Assembly (NCBI GenBank): GCA_016871055.1 | Contig: VFZW01000007.1 | Location: forward strand, 1 to 47,149 | DNA from: Acidobacteriota bacterium | Lineage (GTDB): Bacteria; Acidobacteriota; Terriglobia; Bryobacterales; Bryobacteraceae | Direction: 5' to 3' | DNA: 47,149 bases | Shown: one piece after another, positions 16,192-25,833 of the stretch | Position numbering within the stretch: position 1 is the first letter of the stretch | Layout of the letters: every line of letters starts with the position of its first letter | The notes under the pieces: generated by a model | Databases searched by the model: none | The model's input: only the letters and a program-made list of their open reading frames with translations | What the model was told of the DNA's origin: nothing | Translations under genes and position numbers: made by a program

Positions 16192-18516
16192 CTAACCGAC
16201 ACCGGCCGGCGATCGGCGGAACTCATCGGCCGCCAGCAGAACCTGCTTGCTCTCATTGTGCCGGTCGACCGAACTCAACTGCCGGGCAATCTCTTCCAGC
16301 CTCAAAACCTTCGTGGCTGGAACCAAATGGCCGCTTTGAGAGATGATTCGCGTAGCCTCTTCCAGGTAGGCGGCGCCCAGGTCTCGATTGTCCTGCCAAA
16401 CGGCCAGCGCGAGCGTTAACAACGCATGCGCCGCTTCGTAATGCTCGACCGGCATCAGAACATCGCAGGCCCGGCGCGCTTCCGCGACGTCGTCCTGATA
16501 CCAACCCATTTTGTATAGCGCCCAGGAACGCAGCGAACGGCTTCGAGCCGGCTGCGTCGGATCGGTGTCGGAATCGGAAGACGTCAACGGTTCCAGAAGG
16601 CACAACGCTTCGTTCGGTTTTCCCTCGGCCAAAAAGAGCGACGCGCGCAACGACGTTACATCGCGAGCGAACCGTCCACCCAATCCGATAGCCTGAAGCG
16701 GCGTGATAACAGCGACGGCCTCCTCGACCAAATTGTGGTTGTAAAGCGCCTCCGCCCATGCTGCCCGGAACGCGTTTGCTCGTACTCGAAACCCATTCGT
16801 TTCTAGATTCGGTACAGCGATCTGAAACAGTTTAATAGCGGTCTCCATCTCACCCGTTTCGGCAATGCGCACGGCAATCTGGCCGAGCGCCTCGAGCGAA
16901 TTTCCGAGTAGCCGCCAGTCTCCCGATGCATCGAGGATTTCATCGACGGCCTCGTCCAGAAGATCCTGTCCCTCGTTCTTCCGGCCGGTCCGGATCAGGC
17001 ACTCGCCCTGGAGGGCCAGTAGTTGCGCTCGTTCTGGCGTGAGCGATTTCTTCTTTGGGCAATGGGCCCGGATTGCTTCGGCTCGGAGGCGCGCTCCGTG
17101 GAAATCGCTGTCGGCGATACGCAGCTTAACACATTCGACGCGCAGGGCCAGCGCCATGTCCCAATCGACCTCCGCGCCATCCAGCCGCTCTTCAAGATCA
17201 AGCGCCTTGTTCGGCGCCTCGGTCGCGGTTGTCAGCCGCCCAGTCGCCATTTCGACCTCATAAACATCCAGGAAGTATCGGAACCAAATCGTAGACGGTA
17301 GATTCGGCGTTTTTTCCAGTACCAGCCCCGCCTCGCGCAGTGTTTCCGAGGCTTCCGAGTTACGCCCTGCAATGATACTTGCCCGCGCAAACTCCAGCTT
17401 GTGACATACCAACTCGAGTGGGCTAATTTCCTTATTCTTGGCAACCGACGCCAGCGCCTTGCGCCGCGTCTCCAACAATTGCTCGGGGTCCATGTCGATC
17501 GACTCCCGGTTCACCCGGTCTGCTAGCATCGACGCTTCCAACGATCCGAGTATCGCCTTGCCCTTCCTGGTATTCAACAGTGAATGAAACAGCATCGCCC
17601 CGTCCGTCTGCCCTAAGGGCAGCATGTTGGCGATAAAGTCCGAGCCGCAGATCGCGCTGACTTACACGGCGATGTACCAGTAACCCGCATACGCTGTTCC
17701 CGCGAGGTTGATCAAACCTAGAAACCCGATCAAACCGACGAAGAGCGATGCCAGCGGTCCTGCGATTACGATGAGAATCCAGTTCATCCGCAAGTCTTTT
17801 GTGCTTCCGGGGACCGACTGTAAATACCCGCCCCCCATCAGAGTTTTCGACGGGTCAAAACCGAACCGCCAGTCACCCGACGTGTTTCGTGAGACGGCTA
17901 CAGGTCCGACATTCATGGCCTGAATGCGGAACCCGACCGCCCAAGCCAGGACCAGATGCCCCAGTTCATGGAACAGTGTGAAACCCAATTGACCAACGAT
18001 CAGCCACTCGATCGGCAATGAATCGTCGGCTCTTACCGGTAGCCCCAAACCCCGCGCGAACTCGGTCAAGTAGGATCGCAGGTAAAGCACGACCAGGATG
18101 CTCGCGACGAAGATGACAATGTGCGAGGCTGGTTCCGGGCGCAGCGCGTCGCGCTCCGGCTGCTCCGGATCCGCCGGCAACGGCTTCAGGTACGCCCAGA
18201 GACCCGCTACGCCTGCCGGAAGGAAAATCAACAGATTGACGATCGATCCGCCAATCGCGGCCCATCGGCCCCAACCCCGTCCCTGAAACGCTCCGAACCC
18301 CGCGAACGCGAATACGGCGCCAAGTACGATCATGACCTTTTGCATCACCGCAACCAGAGCCAGCACGGCGTCGAATTGATCCTTGGGCAATACCGAGCCG
18401 ATTTCGTTCAGGACCGCCGTGACCTCGTTCATTAAGTCCGGCGACAAACCCGTTGAAAGAAACGCCCCCGCCTCCAGGAGCATCACTACGGCGATTATCT
18501 TTCGCAAACTCGGCAC
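16192..18516 (-). pseudogene. M50 (site-2-protease-like) metalloprotease fused to TPR domain, split by in-frame TAA
   Basis: Two frames, 18516-17662 and 17661-16192, are in the same register and separated by one TAA (17664-17662). Part one is a polytopic membrane protein with the zinc motif HELGH at residues 183-187 (LGFTLFHELGHLVLAW) and ends after GTAYAGYWYIAV. Part two opens with SAICGSDFIANMLPLGQTDG, the second M50 motif, whose Asp (about position 305 of the joined protein) is the third zinc ligand. About 440 residues of TPR-like helical repeats follow. The active site is therefore divided by the stop. M50-TPR proteins of this design occur as one chain, so a nonsense mutation is likely. 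An ATG at 17625 could make the soluble TPR part alone. Start GTG 18516. Confidence 0.75.
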
Positions 18517-18562
18517 ATCCCTACTATCGGAGCGCCGCCCGCGGAACTGTAGAGGATATTCC

Positions 18563-19429
18563 CTAGTTGCGACGCTTCATTTTCGACGCCTTGTATGCCT
18601 CATACTCCTTAACCAACGCAGGGTCTTTCGGGCGCGGATAGAGGTCCGTCGACTTGTATTTACCGCTCAAAAACTTCGCCTTCGTCCACTCGTCGTGAAT
18701 CCGCGTTTCCTCGGCGCGCTCCAGAACCGCTTGTATGTGCTCGGGCGCCAGAAACGAGACCCCTTCACGGTCGCCTAGAACTACGTCGCCGGGCATGACC
18801 GTCACGCCGCCAATCCGAACCGGTATGTTGTAGCCGGTCAGCATGACGTCGCGAATCGCCGACGGATGCACGTTTCGGAAGTACGCCCCCATGTCCAGAG
18901 GAAAGATTTCGTCCAGGTCCCGCACCGGTCCATCGATGACGAACCCGTTTCCGGTCGCCGCGAAAATCGCCGTCGCCAAGTTATCGCCGACAAACGTCCC
19001 TCCCGCCACCTTGCCGAAGAGATCGACAACCAAAACATCGCCCGGCTGCAGTTGATCGATCACCCTCTGATTTGGACTCGTCGACCACCCGCGCTCGACC
19101 GCCTCCTCATCGCTGATCTTCGCCAGGTCCGCGCGGACCGGCATATACTGCGCCGTCACCACCCGTCCCACAAGCTTCTTGCCCGGATGCAACAACCGCC
19201 AGTTGCCCTCGAAATGATTCGGATGCCCCTTCGCCGTGAGAACATTCAGCACGTCCTCTTGCGTCAGGAGCTTGATTTCGTTCAAGACGGAATCGGGAAC
19301 CTTGGGACGGCCGTCGGCAAATCGTTCGTACGGGTTCGCGGCCGTCACCCGGACCATCTGCGTCTTATCGAGAACGAAGAGCTGGGCGTGAAGCGCGATC
19401 CCGCCTGCCAAGACAAGTGAGGCTTTCAT
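18563..19429 (-). CDS. Exported RraA-like protein (HMG/CHA aldolase superfamily)
   Basis: A 288-aa protein with an apparent signal peptide (MKASLVLAGGIALHAQ) preceding an RraA-fold domain. The family hallmark is visible: GDNLATAIFAATG at 148-160 followed by VIDGPVRDLDEI at 164-175, that is G-D about 20 residues before R-D, the metal- and substrate-binding residues of 4-hydroxy-4-methyl-2-oxoglutarate / 4-carboxy-4-hydroxy-2-oxoadipate aldolases. The C-terminal region keeps GDVVLGDREGVSFLAP. Relatives are often labelled RraA or dimethylmenaquinone methyltransferase, but such names are unreliable without tests. Canonical members are cytoplasmic; the N-terminus here predicts export. Upstream, after 13 bp, lies a small lipoprotein gene. 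Confidence 0.82.
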   Translation of the reverse strand: MKASLVLAGGIALHAQLFVLDKTQMVRVTAANPYERFADGRPKVPDSVLNEIKLLTQEDVLNVLTAKGHPNHFEGNWRLLHPGKKLVGRVVTAQYMPVRADLAKISDEEAVERGWSTSPNQRVIDQLQPGDVLVVDLFGKVAGGTFVGDNLATAIFAATGNGFVIDGPVRDLDEIFPLDMGAYFRNVHPSAIRDVMLTGYNIPVRIGGVTVMPGDVVLGDREGVSFLAPEHIQAVLERAEETRIHDEWTKAKFLSGKYKSTDLYPRPKDPALVKEYEAYKASKMKRRN

Positions 19430-19442
19430 GCCTAGCAGCGTA

Positions 19443-19661
19443 TCACCTGGGCGCGCACGATTCAGCCGCCTGGTCCATCGACTTCGTCTCCTTGAACTTT
19501 GCCAGCGCGCAGTCGCAGTACTTCTCGGCCACCGTTTTGTCGGCGCCTTTCTTTAACGCGCCATTCAGACAACTCTCGCGAAAGCTCTTGTCGAATCCCT
19601 TATTGAAGCCTTCATGAAAACTGGTGCAGCCCGTCAGTACGACAAATGCCAATCGCCACAT
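19443..19661 (-). CDS. Small lipoprotein, cysteine-rich
   Basis: A 72-aa protein with signal sequence and lipobox VVLTGC (modified Cys about residue 12), then FHEGFNKGFDKSFRESC and further Cys residues in EKYCDCALAKF and ESCAPR. The four cysteines after the lipobox could form two disulfides in the periplasm. The ATG follows the subunit III stop by one base, so the two are probably co-transcribed. No family recognised. Confidence 0.65.
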   Translation of the reverse strand: MWRLAFVVLTGCTSFHEGFNKGFDKSFRESCLNGALKKGADKTVAEKYCDCALAKFKETKSMDQAAESCAPR

Positions 19662-19662
19662 A

Positions 19663-20241
19663 CTACCTCCAGATCAACAGAAAAACGAAGAGCCCGATCC
19701 ATACCGCGCCCATGAAGTGCCAGTACGACGCCACGTGCCGCGCCGCCGCGCGATGCCTGCGCAACGGCTGCTCTTCGCCGTCTCGCAGCGCCCGCGCCTT
19801 CCGCACTAACCACACCAGCGCGCCAATCCCACCTAGCAAGTGGAACCCATGCACGCCGGTAAATACGTAGTACATCGACCCTTTTGCATTCCCGGCCACA
19901 AACACCCCTTGTGCGTTGAGATCGAGACACCCCAGCACCTGTGTCACAAGGAACGCAAGGCCGACCGCGGTTGTGACCCACAAATCCCGCCGGTAAGAGT
20001 CGAACCGCGCGAACAGCAGCGTCGAACGCGCCCGCTGCAGGCAACCCGAACTCAGCACAATCAACGCCGTCGACAGCCAGAACCAGTTAGAAAAATGCCC
20101 CGGTTCCCCCTCCGTCCGCTCCGCCAGCACGAAGTAATAGGCCGCCGCCAGCGCCGCGAAAAACGCGCCGATCGACACCAGTACCAGGATCATTCCAAAC
20201 GCCCCGAGGCTGATCCCGGGCTTCGTTTCCGTTTCGGTCAC
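19663..20241 (-). CDS. Haem-copper oxidase subunit III
   Basis: A 192-aa membrane protein with about five hydrophobic helices. ISLGAFGMILVLVSIGAFFAALAAAYYF forms the first helix, then FWLSTALIVLSSG, VTTAVGLAFLVTQVLG, TGVHGFHLLGGIGALVWLV and ASYWHFMGAVWIGLFVFLLIW. The motifs HGFHLLGG and YWHFMGAVWIGLF are typical of subunit III of cytochrome c or quinol oxidases. GTG at 20241 is chosen because the protein then starts VTETETKPG just before the first helix; a longer frame to 20313 would overlap the divergent M1 gene. No subunits I, II or IV are near, which is unusual. Confidence 0.8.
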   Translation of the reverse strand: MTETETKPGISLGAFGMILVLVSIGAFFAALAAAYYFVLAERTEGEPGHFSNWFWLSTALIVLSSGCLQRARSTLLFARFDSYRRDLWVTTAVGLAFLVTQVLGCLDLNAQGVFVAGNAKGSMYYVFTGVHGFHLLGGIGALVWLVRKARALRDGEEQPLRRHRAAARHVASYWHFMGAVWIGLFVFLLIWR

Positions 20242-20299
20242 CAAATACCAGCTTGCCTTAATTGCCTGAATTTCGCTAGCTTGAATCACGATCCGAACT

Positions 20300-22113
20300 T
20301 TGCTTGCCGGCATCGCCTTCGTCGCTATCGCCGCGGCTCAGAACAAAAAGAGCCCGGCCGACAAGTTCCGTCAGCTCGAAGAAGTCCTGCCAACTCCCAA
20401 CGACCAGCGCACCGCCTCCGGTGCGCCGCGCCACAAATACTCGATGACATCAACCAACGTATCGTCGGCAAAGGAACGGTCACCTATCATAACAACTCCC
20501 CCGACGCCCTCAACTATCTCTCGCTGCAACTCGATCAAAACATCTGGGATCCGCACTCAGATACCTACCTCACCGAGACCGCGCCCGACTGGGAGAAATT
20601 TCCGCTTCCCGCTTTCAGGCGCTACATGGACGACGTTTTCGAAGGCGGCTACACCGTCGGTACGGTGCGCGACGCGCAAGGCCGCGAAATTCATAAACAC
20701 GTCAACCGCACGATGATGCGAGTCGATCGCCCCTCGCCGCTCGCGCCAGGAAAGAGCTTCGCCTTTTCCCTCGATTGGAGCTACAAGATCAACAACTCCA
20801 AGCGCATCTCCGGCCGCACCGGCGCCGAGTACTTTCCCAAGGATGGCAACTGGCTGTACGAAATCGCGCAGTGGTTTCCGCGTATGGCCGCCTACACCGA
20901 CGTCAATGGATGGCAGCACAAGCAGTTTCTCGGTACTGGCCCGTCGGCGGGATGGAGTATCCGATGATCTGCTTCAACGCCCCGCGCCCGAAGGAAGAAG
21001 ACAAAACCTATCCCGCACGCACCAAATACGGCCTGATCAGCGTTGTCATACACGAGGTCGGCCATAACTACTTTCCGATGATCGTCAACAACGACGAGCG
21101 CCAATGGACCTGGCTCGACGAAGGGCTCAACTCCTATTTGCAGTACCTGGCCGAAGCCGAGTGGGAAGATAAATACCCGTCGCGCATAGGCGATCCCGCC
21201 AAAATCGTCGAGTACATGACCAGCGATTCGCACGATCCGATCATGACTAACTCCGAATCGATCGTCGACCTCGGCGGCAACGCTTACCACAAGGTCGCCA
21301 CCGCGCTGAACATCCTGCGCGAGTCCATCCTCGGCCGCGAGCGCTTCGACTTTGCCTTCAAGGAATACGCCCAGCGCTGGATGTTCAAACGACCCATGCC
21401 GGCGGACTTCTTCCGGACCATGGAGGACGCCTCCGGCACCAATCTCGACTGGTTCTGGCGCGGCTGGTTCTACACGACCGACAACGTCGACGTCTCGATC
21501 GAGGGCATCAAGCTGTACACCGTCGACACGCACAATCCCGACATCGAAAAGCCGCTGTTCAAACACACCCAAGAACAAGAACCTGCGACGCTTTCCGCGC
21601 AGCGCAACAAGCCGCTCGGAATGCGCGTCGAAGAATTCCCCGAGTTGCTCGATTTCTACAACTCCCACGACGAGTTTGCGGTGCCGCCTTCCGATAAGAA
21701 GGCTTTCGAAACGTTCGTCAAGCAGTTTGAAGAAGACGAGCGCAAGCTCTTCGATCCCACGACGAGCTTTACGCCTGGCGCTGAAAAACGCCGGAGGCTT
21801 GGTCACGCCCGTGATCCTGGAAGTCGAATTTTCCGACGGCAAAAAAGAGGAACGGCGCATGCCCGCCGAAATCTGGCGCCGCAACAACTTTCAGGTGGAA
21901 AAGGTAATTCCCACGCGCAAGGAGATTCGTTTCATCACGCTCGACCCGCATCTGGAGACAGCCGATGTCGACCTCTCCAACAACGCCTGGCCGCGCAAGC
22001 CCGTGCGCACGAAGTTCCAGGACTTAAAGGAAGACCGCGATAAGAACAACGTGGTACGCGAGTTGAACGAGGAGAAGAAGACGTCGCCGCCCAGCGGTGG
22101 CGGACGGCCGTGA
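20300..22113 (+). pseudogene. M1-family aminopeptidase, decayed by deletions and frameshifts
   Basis: Pieces of one secreted M1 metallopeptidase appear in order in three frames. 20300-20440 gives a signal peptide and RQLEEVLPTPNDQRTASGAP. From 20441, DDINQRIVGKGTVTYHNNSP continues in another frame, with roughly a dozen residues missing. At 20937-20941 the frame changes again from HKQFLGTG to PVGGMEYPMICFN, skipping most of the region between the N-domain and the catalytic domain. The zinc site itself survives: VIHEVGHNYF, then WLDEGLNSY 18 residues later. Near 21768-21776 two single-base losses in a T-run and a C-run shift the frame before LALKNAGGLVTPVIL. The last frame ends by GTGA overlap with the next gene. 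Start TTG 20300 is provisional. Confidence 0.9.
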
Positions 22114-22511
22114 GGCTGCTGCCGATAGTCCTTGTTTGCGCGGCGCAGACCTTTCACGTGAGCCGCACCGAGATCGATCTTTATCCCGATCGCACGGAAG
22201 TTGTCGTGACGTTGCACGCTGACGATATTCCTCTCGAAGCCGAGTCCGAAACGAAGGTCTACCGCTACGTCCTCGACAACTTCGCGATCCGAGACTTCAA
22301 GCTGAAGTGTCTCGGGACAAAGCTCTTGGTGCACTTCGTCGATGTTTTCCTTGAAGGTCCCGCAGCTAAGGCGTCACTGTCCGTGCGCAATCGCATATTA
22401 AGCCGGGAATTCGCCGATCAGAGTAACATCGTCATCGTCAAGCGCGAAGCCAAGCCGTTGAGCAAGGCGGTGGAGTTCACGGGCGAAGGCGAGTGGCGCT
22501 CGGTACCGTAA
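22110..22511 (+). CDS. Exported DUF6702-like protein
   Basis: A 133-aa protein: signal peptide MRLLPIVLVCAAQ, then FHVSRTEIDLYPDRTEVVVT and, near the end, REFADQSNIVIVKREAK. This resembles the DUF6702 pattern (FHVSVTEI... and a late F.DQ.NIV motif), a beta-rich family frequently encoded beside M1 peptidases. Here it begins with GTG overlapping the stop of the M1 pseudogene (GTGA), so its translation was probably coupled to a gene that no longer yields a full product. Function unknown. Confidence 0.6.
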   Translation: MRLLPIVLVCAAQTFHVSRTEIDLYPDRTEVVVTLHADDIPLEAESETKVYRYVLDNFAIRDFKLKCLGTKLLVHFVDVFLEGPAAKASLSVRNRILSREFADQSNIVIVKREAKPLSKAVEFTGEGEWRSVP

Positions 22512-22580
22512 GAACAAGGAGATCAAGCACGTCGCCAGACACGCAGTCGCTCTTCCGCCATTCCCGCCGCGCCGGTGTTG

Positions 22581-22586
22581 TAGAGT
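22581..22586 (+). promoter_or_regulatory. Candidate -10 box TAGAGT before the aldo/keto reductase gene
   Basis: TAGAGT ends 7 bases before the ATG at 22594. There is no Shine-Dalgarno sequence. The placement supports ATG 22594 over GTG 22585, which would lie inside the hexamer. Confidence 0.4.
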
Positions 22587-22593
22587 GAATGCA

Positions 22594-23553
22594 ATGAGAC
22601 GCCGTTCCTTTCTCCAAGCCGCTCCCGCCACCCTTGGCGCAACCGCAGTCGCGTTGGCCGCGGATATGCCCACTTCAACCCTAGGCAAGTCCGGACTCAC
22701 TGTTTCCAAATTCTGCCTTGGCGGGTTCCACATGGCCAAGCGCGGCGAAGAAAACGCGGTCCGCATCATCCACCGCGCCATCGATCTCGGCGTCACCTTT
22801 TTTGACAGTGCACACAAGTATCACAAAGGACTCAGTGACGAGTTCTACGGCAAAGCTCTCACCGAAGGGCGGCGTCAAAAGGTCATTTTGATGTCGAAAG
22901 CCGAACTACGCACGCGCGACGAAGCCATGCGGCAGCTTGAAGAAACGCTCAAGCGGATGAACACCGATTACCTCGACCTCTGGCAGTGCCACGAAGTCGC
23001 CCGTCACGACGAAGTCGACCGCATCTTTGGACCCAATGGTTCGCTGGAGGCGTTCGTGCTCGCCAAGAAGCAGGGCAAGGTACGCCACATCGGTTTCACT
23101 GGTCATCACGACTACACCGTTCACCAACGTCTGCTCGACGGTTTTGACGGCTGGGAAACCGTGCAGCATCCGGTGAATCTCATCGATCCACACTACCTGA
23201 GTTTCATCGAGAACTTTCTGCCAAAAGCCGTCGCCGCTGGTCTCGGCCGTATCGCCATGAAGTCCAACGCCATCGGAAATATCACCGAACAAAAGGTGGC
23301 GACCATCCCGGAGTGCCTGCGCTTTTCCTGGAGTCACGACATTCACACCCTCGTTTCCGGCGTTGAAACCGTCGAGGAACTCGAACAAAACGTCGCCGCC
23401 TGCAAGAGCTTCCAGAATATGACGCCGCGAGAGATTAGCACCCTCCTGAACCGCACCAGGCTAGGGCCGACCGGCGTGGGCGTTGAAAAGTACAAGAAAC
23501 CGCCCGCCGGCGCACACGGAATCCGTCCGCATCACGACGGCGACGACGCCTGA
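22594..23553 (+). CDS. Tat-exported aldo/keto reductase
   Basis: A 319-aa protein starting MRRRSFLQAAPATLGATAVA, a twin-arginine signal, followed by an AKR barrel: TLGKSGLTVSKFCLGG, LGVTFFDSAHKYHKG, MNTDYLDLWQCHEV, GKVRHIGFTGH. The catalytic tetrad is complete: D71, Y76, K102 (LMSKAEL) and H133 (QCHE). AKRs reduce carbonyls with NADPH; Tat-exported members in Acidobacteriota are common but their substrates are mostly unknown, and the source of nicotinamide cofactor outside the cytoplasm is a standing puzzle. The C-terminus is a hydrophilic His/Asp-rich tail (HGIRPHHDGDDA). Confidence 0.87.
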   Translation: MRRRSFLQAAPATLGATAVALAADMPTSTLGKSGLTVSKFCLGGFHMAKRGEENAVRIIHRAIDLGVTFFDSAHKYHKGLSDEFYGKALTEGRRQKVILMSKAELRTRDEAMRQLEETLKRMNTDYLDLWQCHEVARHDEVDRIFGPNGSLEAFVLAKKQGKVRHIGFTGHHDYTVHQRLLDGFDGWETVQHPVNLIDPHYLSFIENFLPKAVAAGLGRIAMKSNAIGNITEQKVATIPECLRFSWSHDIHTLVSGVETVEELEQNVAACKSFQNMTPREISTLLNRTRLGPTGVGVEKYKKPPAGAHGIRPHHDGDDA

Positions 23554-23579
23554 TCCCACCGCTGTCAGCCTAAAACTGA

Positions 23580-23585
23580 TAAAAT
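23580..23585 (+). promoter_or_regulatory. Candidate -10 box TAAAAT before the FG-GAP gene
   Basis: TAAAAT ends 7 bases before ATG 23593. No Shine-Dalgarno sequence or -35 is evident. Confidence 0.4.
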
Positions 23586-23592
23586 CCCGGCA

Positions 23593-25833
23593 ATGCGAAT
23601 CGCCGTCTTACTCGCCGCCGCACTGCCTCTGGCCGCTCAACTTACCTTCCGCACGCAGGAGATTCAGAAGGATTTCGGTGTCGTCTACGCGGTCATCACA
23701 GCAGATGTAAACAAGGACGGCAAGCCCGATATCGTTGCGATCAACCCCACGCAGCTGGTTTGGTATCAGAATCCGACGTGGGAGAAACACGTCATTCTCG
23801 ACGGCAAGACGAAAAAAGACAACGTCTGCGTCGCCGCGCACGACATTGACCGCGACGGCAAACTCGGCTTCGCCGTCGGCGCCGACTGGCAACCGACGAA
23901 CACAGCGGGCGGCGGTTCGTTGCAATGGACCGATCAAGCCGGTAACGTCGTTCCCCTTGGCGACGAACCGACGTTGCACCGGATCCGCTTCGGCGATGTC
24001 GACGGCGATGGCTCGAAGGAACTCATCGTTGTTCCGTTGCACGGCCGCGGCAACAAGGCGCCGAAATGGGAGGGCGACGGCGCTCGGATTTTGGTGCTGT
24101 ATCCTCCGGCAAATCCCGCCAAGGACAAATGGCGCACCGAGGTTGCCGACGCCTCGCTGCATATCGTCCACAACTTCATCGTCACCGACTTCGATGGCGA
24201 AAAAGGCGAGGAAATCATCGCGGCGTCGCGAGACGGCTTGTTTGTCGTCAATAAGCAGGGCGGCGCGTGGTCGAAGCGGCAACTCGGTGAAGGCGCGCCG
24301 GGCGAGATCAAACTCGGAATGATCAACGGCGTGCAGCGGGCGATCGCGACCGTGGAACCGTGGCACGGTAACGGTCTCGTCATCTACGAGGAACCTGCGC
24401 CGAAGATGGATCCGCAGGGCTCACCGCCGAAACGCGGCCCGCAACCGTGGAACGGCAAGATGTGGCCACGGCAGTTCATCGAAGAACGTCTCGCCCAGGC
24501 GCACGCGCTCGGCTGGGGCGATTTCGACGGCGATGGGGCCGACGATCTCGCAGCCGGTTGGCGCGATCGGAACTTTGGCGTCGCGATCTATCAACGTGAC
24601 CGGCAAGGCAAGTGGGCGCGTACGCAACTGGTCGACGACGGCGGAATGGCGACCGAGGATCTAGCCATCGACGACTTCAACGGCGACGGCTTGGCGGACA
24701 TCGTGGCCGTCGGCCGCAAGACCGCCAACGTGCGGATCTATTGGAACGAAACGAAACGCAAGTGGAAGTTCCACGAAGTGACCAGGGGATTCGCGAATCA
24801 CACCGCTATCGCCGCCGATTTCACGGGAGACGGCAAGAAGGACATCATCGCTAACGACCAGACGAACAAGCGCACGATTCTCTACACCGCGCCGGATTGG
24901 AAGCCGCGTGTTTTGCACGAAGGCGCGTGGGCGATTCACAGCGAGGCATTTGATATCGATGGCGACGGTGACATCGATTGGATCGGCGGACAGTATTCGC
25001 CGGGTCTGATTTTTTGGCTTGAGCGTCCGAAGGACCCGCTCCGCGACGCTTGGAAGTATCACCTCATCGATAGTCACGAGACTGGCGGAGTGAATGGCGT
25101 GCACGGTTTGCTGATCGGCGATGTCGATAGGGACGGGAAGGCGGATCTGATCGGCAACAGCGGCCAACCCACGGGCGCGTTTCCGAATTCGATCGCGTGG
25201 TTCAAAGCACCGCGGAATGTCCGCAACGCGAAGCATTGGGAGCGTACCCTATTCGCGGACAAAGACGCGCCGGGACTCAGCCACTACATGGGCTTCGGCG
25301 ATGTCAACGGCGACGGGCGCCCCGATTTAGCGGGCGCGGCAAAGACCGGCAAGGACGGCAACTGGTTCGCGTGGTGGGAAGCGCCGGCGAATCCAAGACA
25401 GCCCGGTTGGAAGAAGCATCTCCTGTCGGCTAACGAGCCCGGAGCGACGAACATTTCGATCGCCGATCTCAACGGCGACGGCAAGAACGACTTCTTCGCC
25501 ACGCGAGGCCACGGCTTCGGCGCCGTCTGGTTTGAAGCGCCGAACTGGGCGCGCCACGAAATCGATACGGAACTCGGCGGCCCGCACGATCTGGCGCTCG
25601 GCGATATCGACGGCGATGGCGACATCGACGCCGTCACGTGCGGCAAGGACAGCCACATCGTGGCGATCTTTGAAAACGACGGCAGGGGCAATTTTACTCG
25701 TCGCGACATCTGGCATGGGAACGCCGCCTACGATATCCGGCTGACCGACATGGATAACGACGGAGACCTCGATGTACTTGTGGCGGGACAGAACACGCAG
25801 AACGTGTTTTGGCTGGAGAACAAGCGCAAGTGA
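23593..25833 (+). CDS. Secreted FG-GAP/VCBS repeat protein with 13 repeats
   Basis: A 746-aa protein with signal peptide MRIAVLLAAALPLAAQ. About 13 calcium-loop-like repeats occur throughout, of the form DxDGDGxxDhh: ADVNKDGKPDIV, HDIDRDGKLGFAV, GDVDGDGSKELIV, TDFDGEKGEEII, GDFDGDGADDLAA, DDFNGDGLADIVAV, ADFTGDGKKDII, FDIDGDGDIDWIG, GDVDRDGKADLIG, GDVNGDGRPDLAG, ADLNGDGKNDFFA, GDIDGDGDIDAVT and TDMDNDGDLDVLV. They alternate with tryptophan-rich strands such as VWYQNPTWEKHVI. The number suggests two beta-propellers in tandem, binding Ca2+ through the repeat loops. No catalytic domain is seen. It is followed by a coupled lipoprotein gene. Confidence 0.88.
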   Translation: MRIAVLLAAALPLAAQLTFRTQEIQKDFGVVYAVITADVNKDGKPDIVAINPTQLVWYQNPTWEKHVILDGKTKKDNVCVAAHDIDRDGKLGFAVGADWQPTNTAGGGSLQWTDQAGNVVPLGDEPTLHRIRFGDVDGDGSKELIVVPLHGRGNKAPKWEGDGARILVLYPPANPAKDKWRTEVADASLHIVHNFIVTDFDGEKGEEIIAASRDGLFVVNKQGGAWSKRQLGEGAPGEIKLGMINGVQRAIATVEPWHGNGLVIYEEPAPKMDPQGSPPKRGPQPWNGKMWPRQFIEERLAQAHALGWGDFDGDGADDLAAGWRDRNFGVAIYQRDRQGKWARTQLVDDGGMATEDLAIDDFNGDGLADIVAVGRKTANVRIYWNETKRKWKFHEVTRGFANHTAIAADFTGDGKKDIIANDQTNKRTILYTAPDWKPRVLHEGAWAIHSEAFDIDGDGDIDWIGGQYSPGLIFWLERPKDPLRDAWKYHLIDSHETGGVNGVHGLLIGDVDRDGKADLIGNSGQPTGAFPNSIAWFKAPRNVRNAKHWERTLFADKDAPGLSHYMGFGDVNGDGRPDLAGAAKTGKDGNWFAWWEAPANPRQPGWKKHLLSANEPGATNISIADLNGDGKNDFFATRGHGFGAVWFEAPNWARHEIDTELGGPHDLALGDIDGDGDIDAVTCGKDSHIVAIFENDGRGNFTRRDIWHGNAAYDIRLTDMDNDGDLDVLVAGQNTQNVFWLENKRK

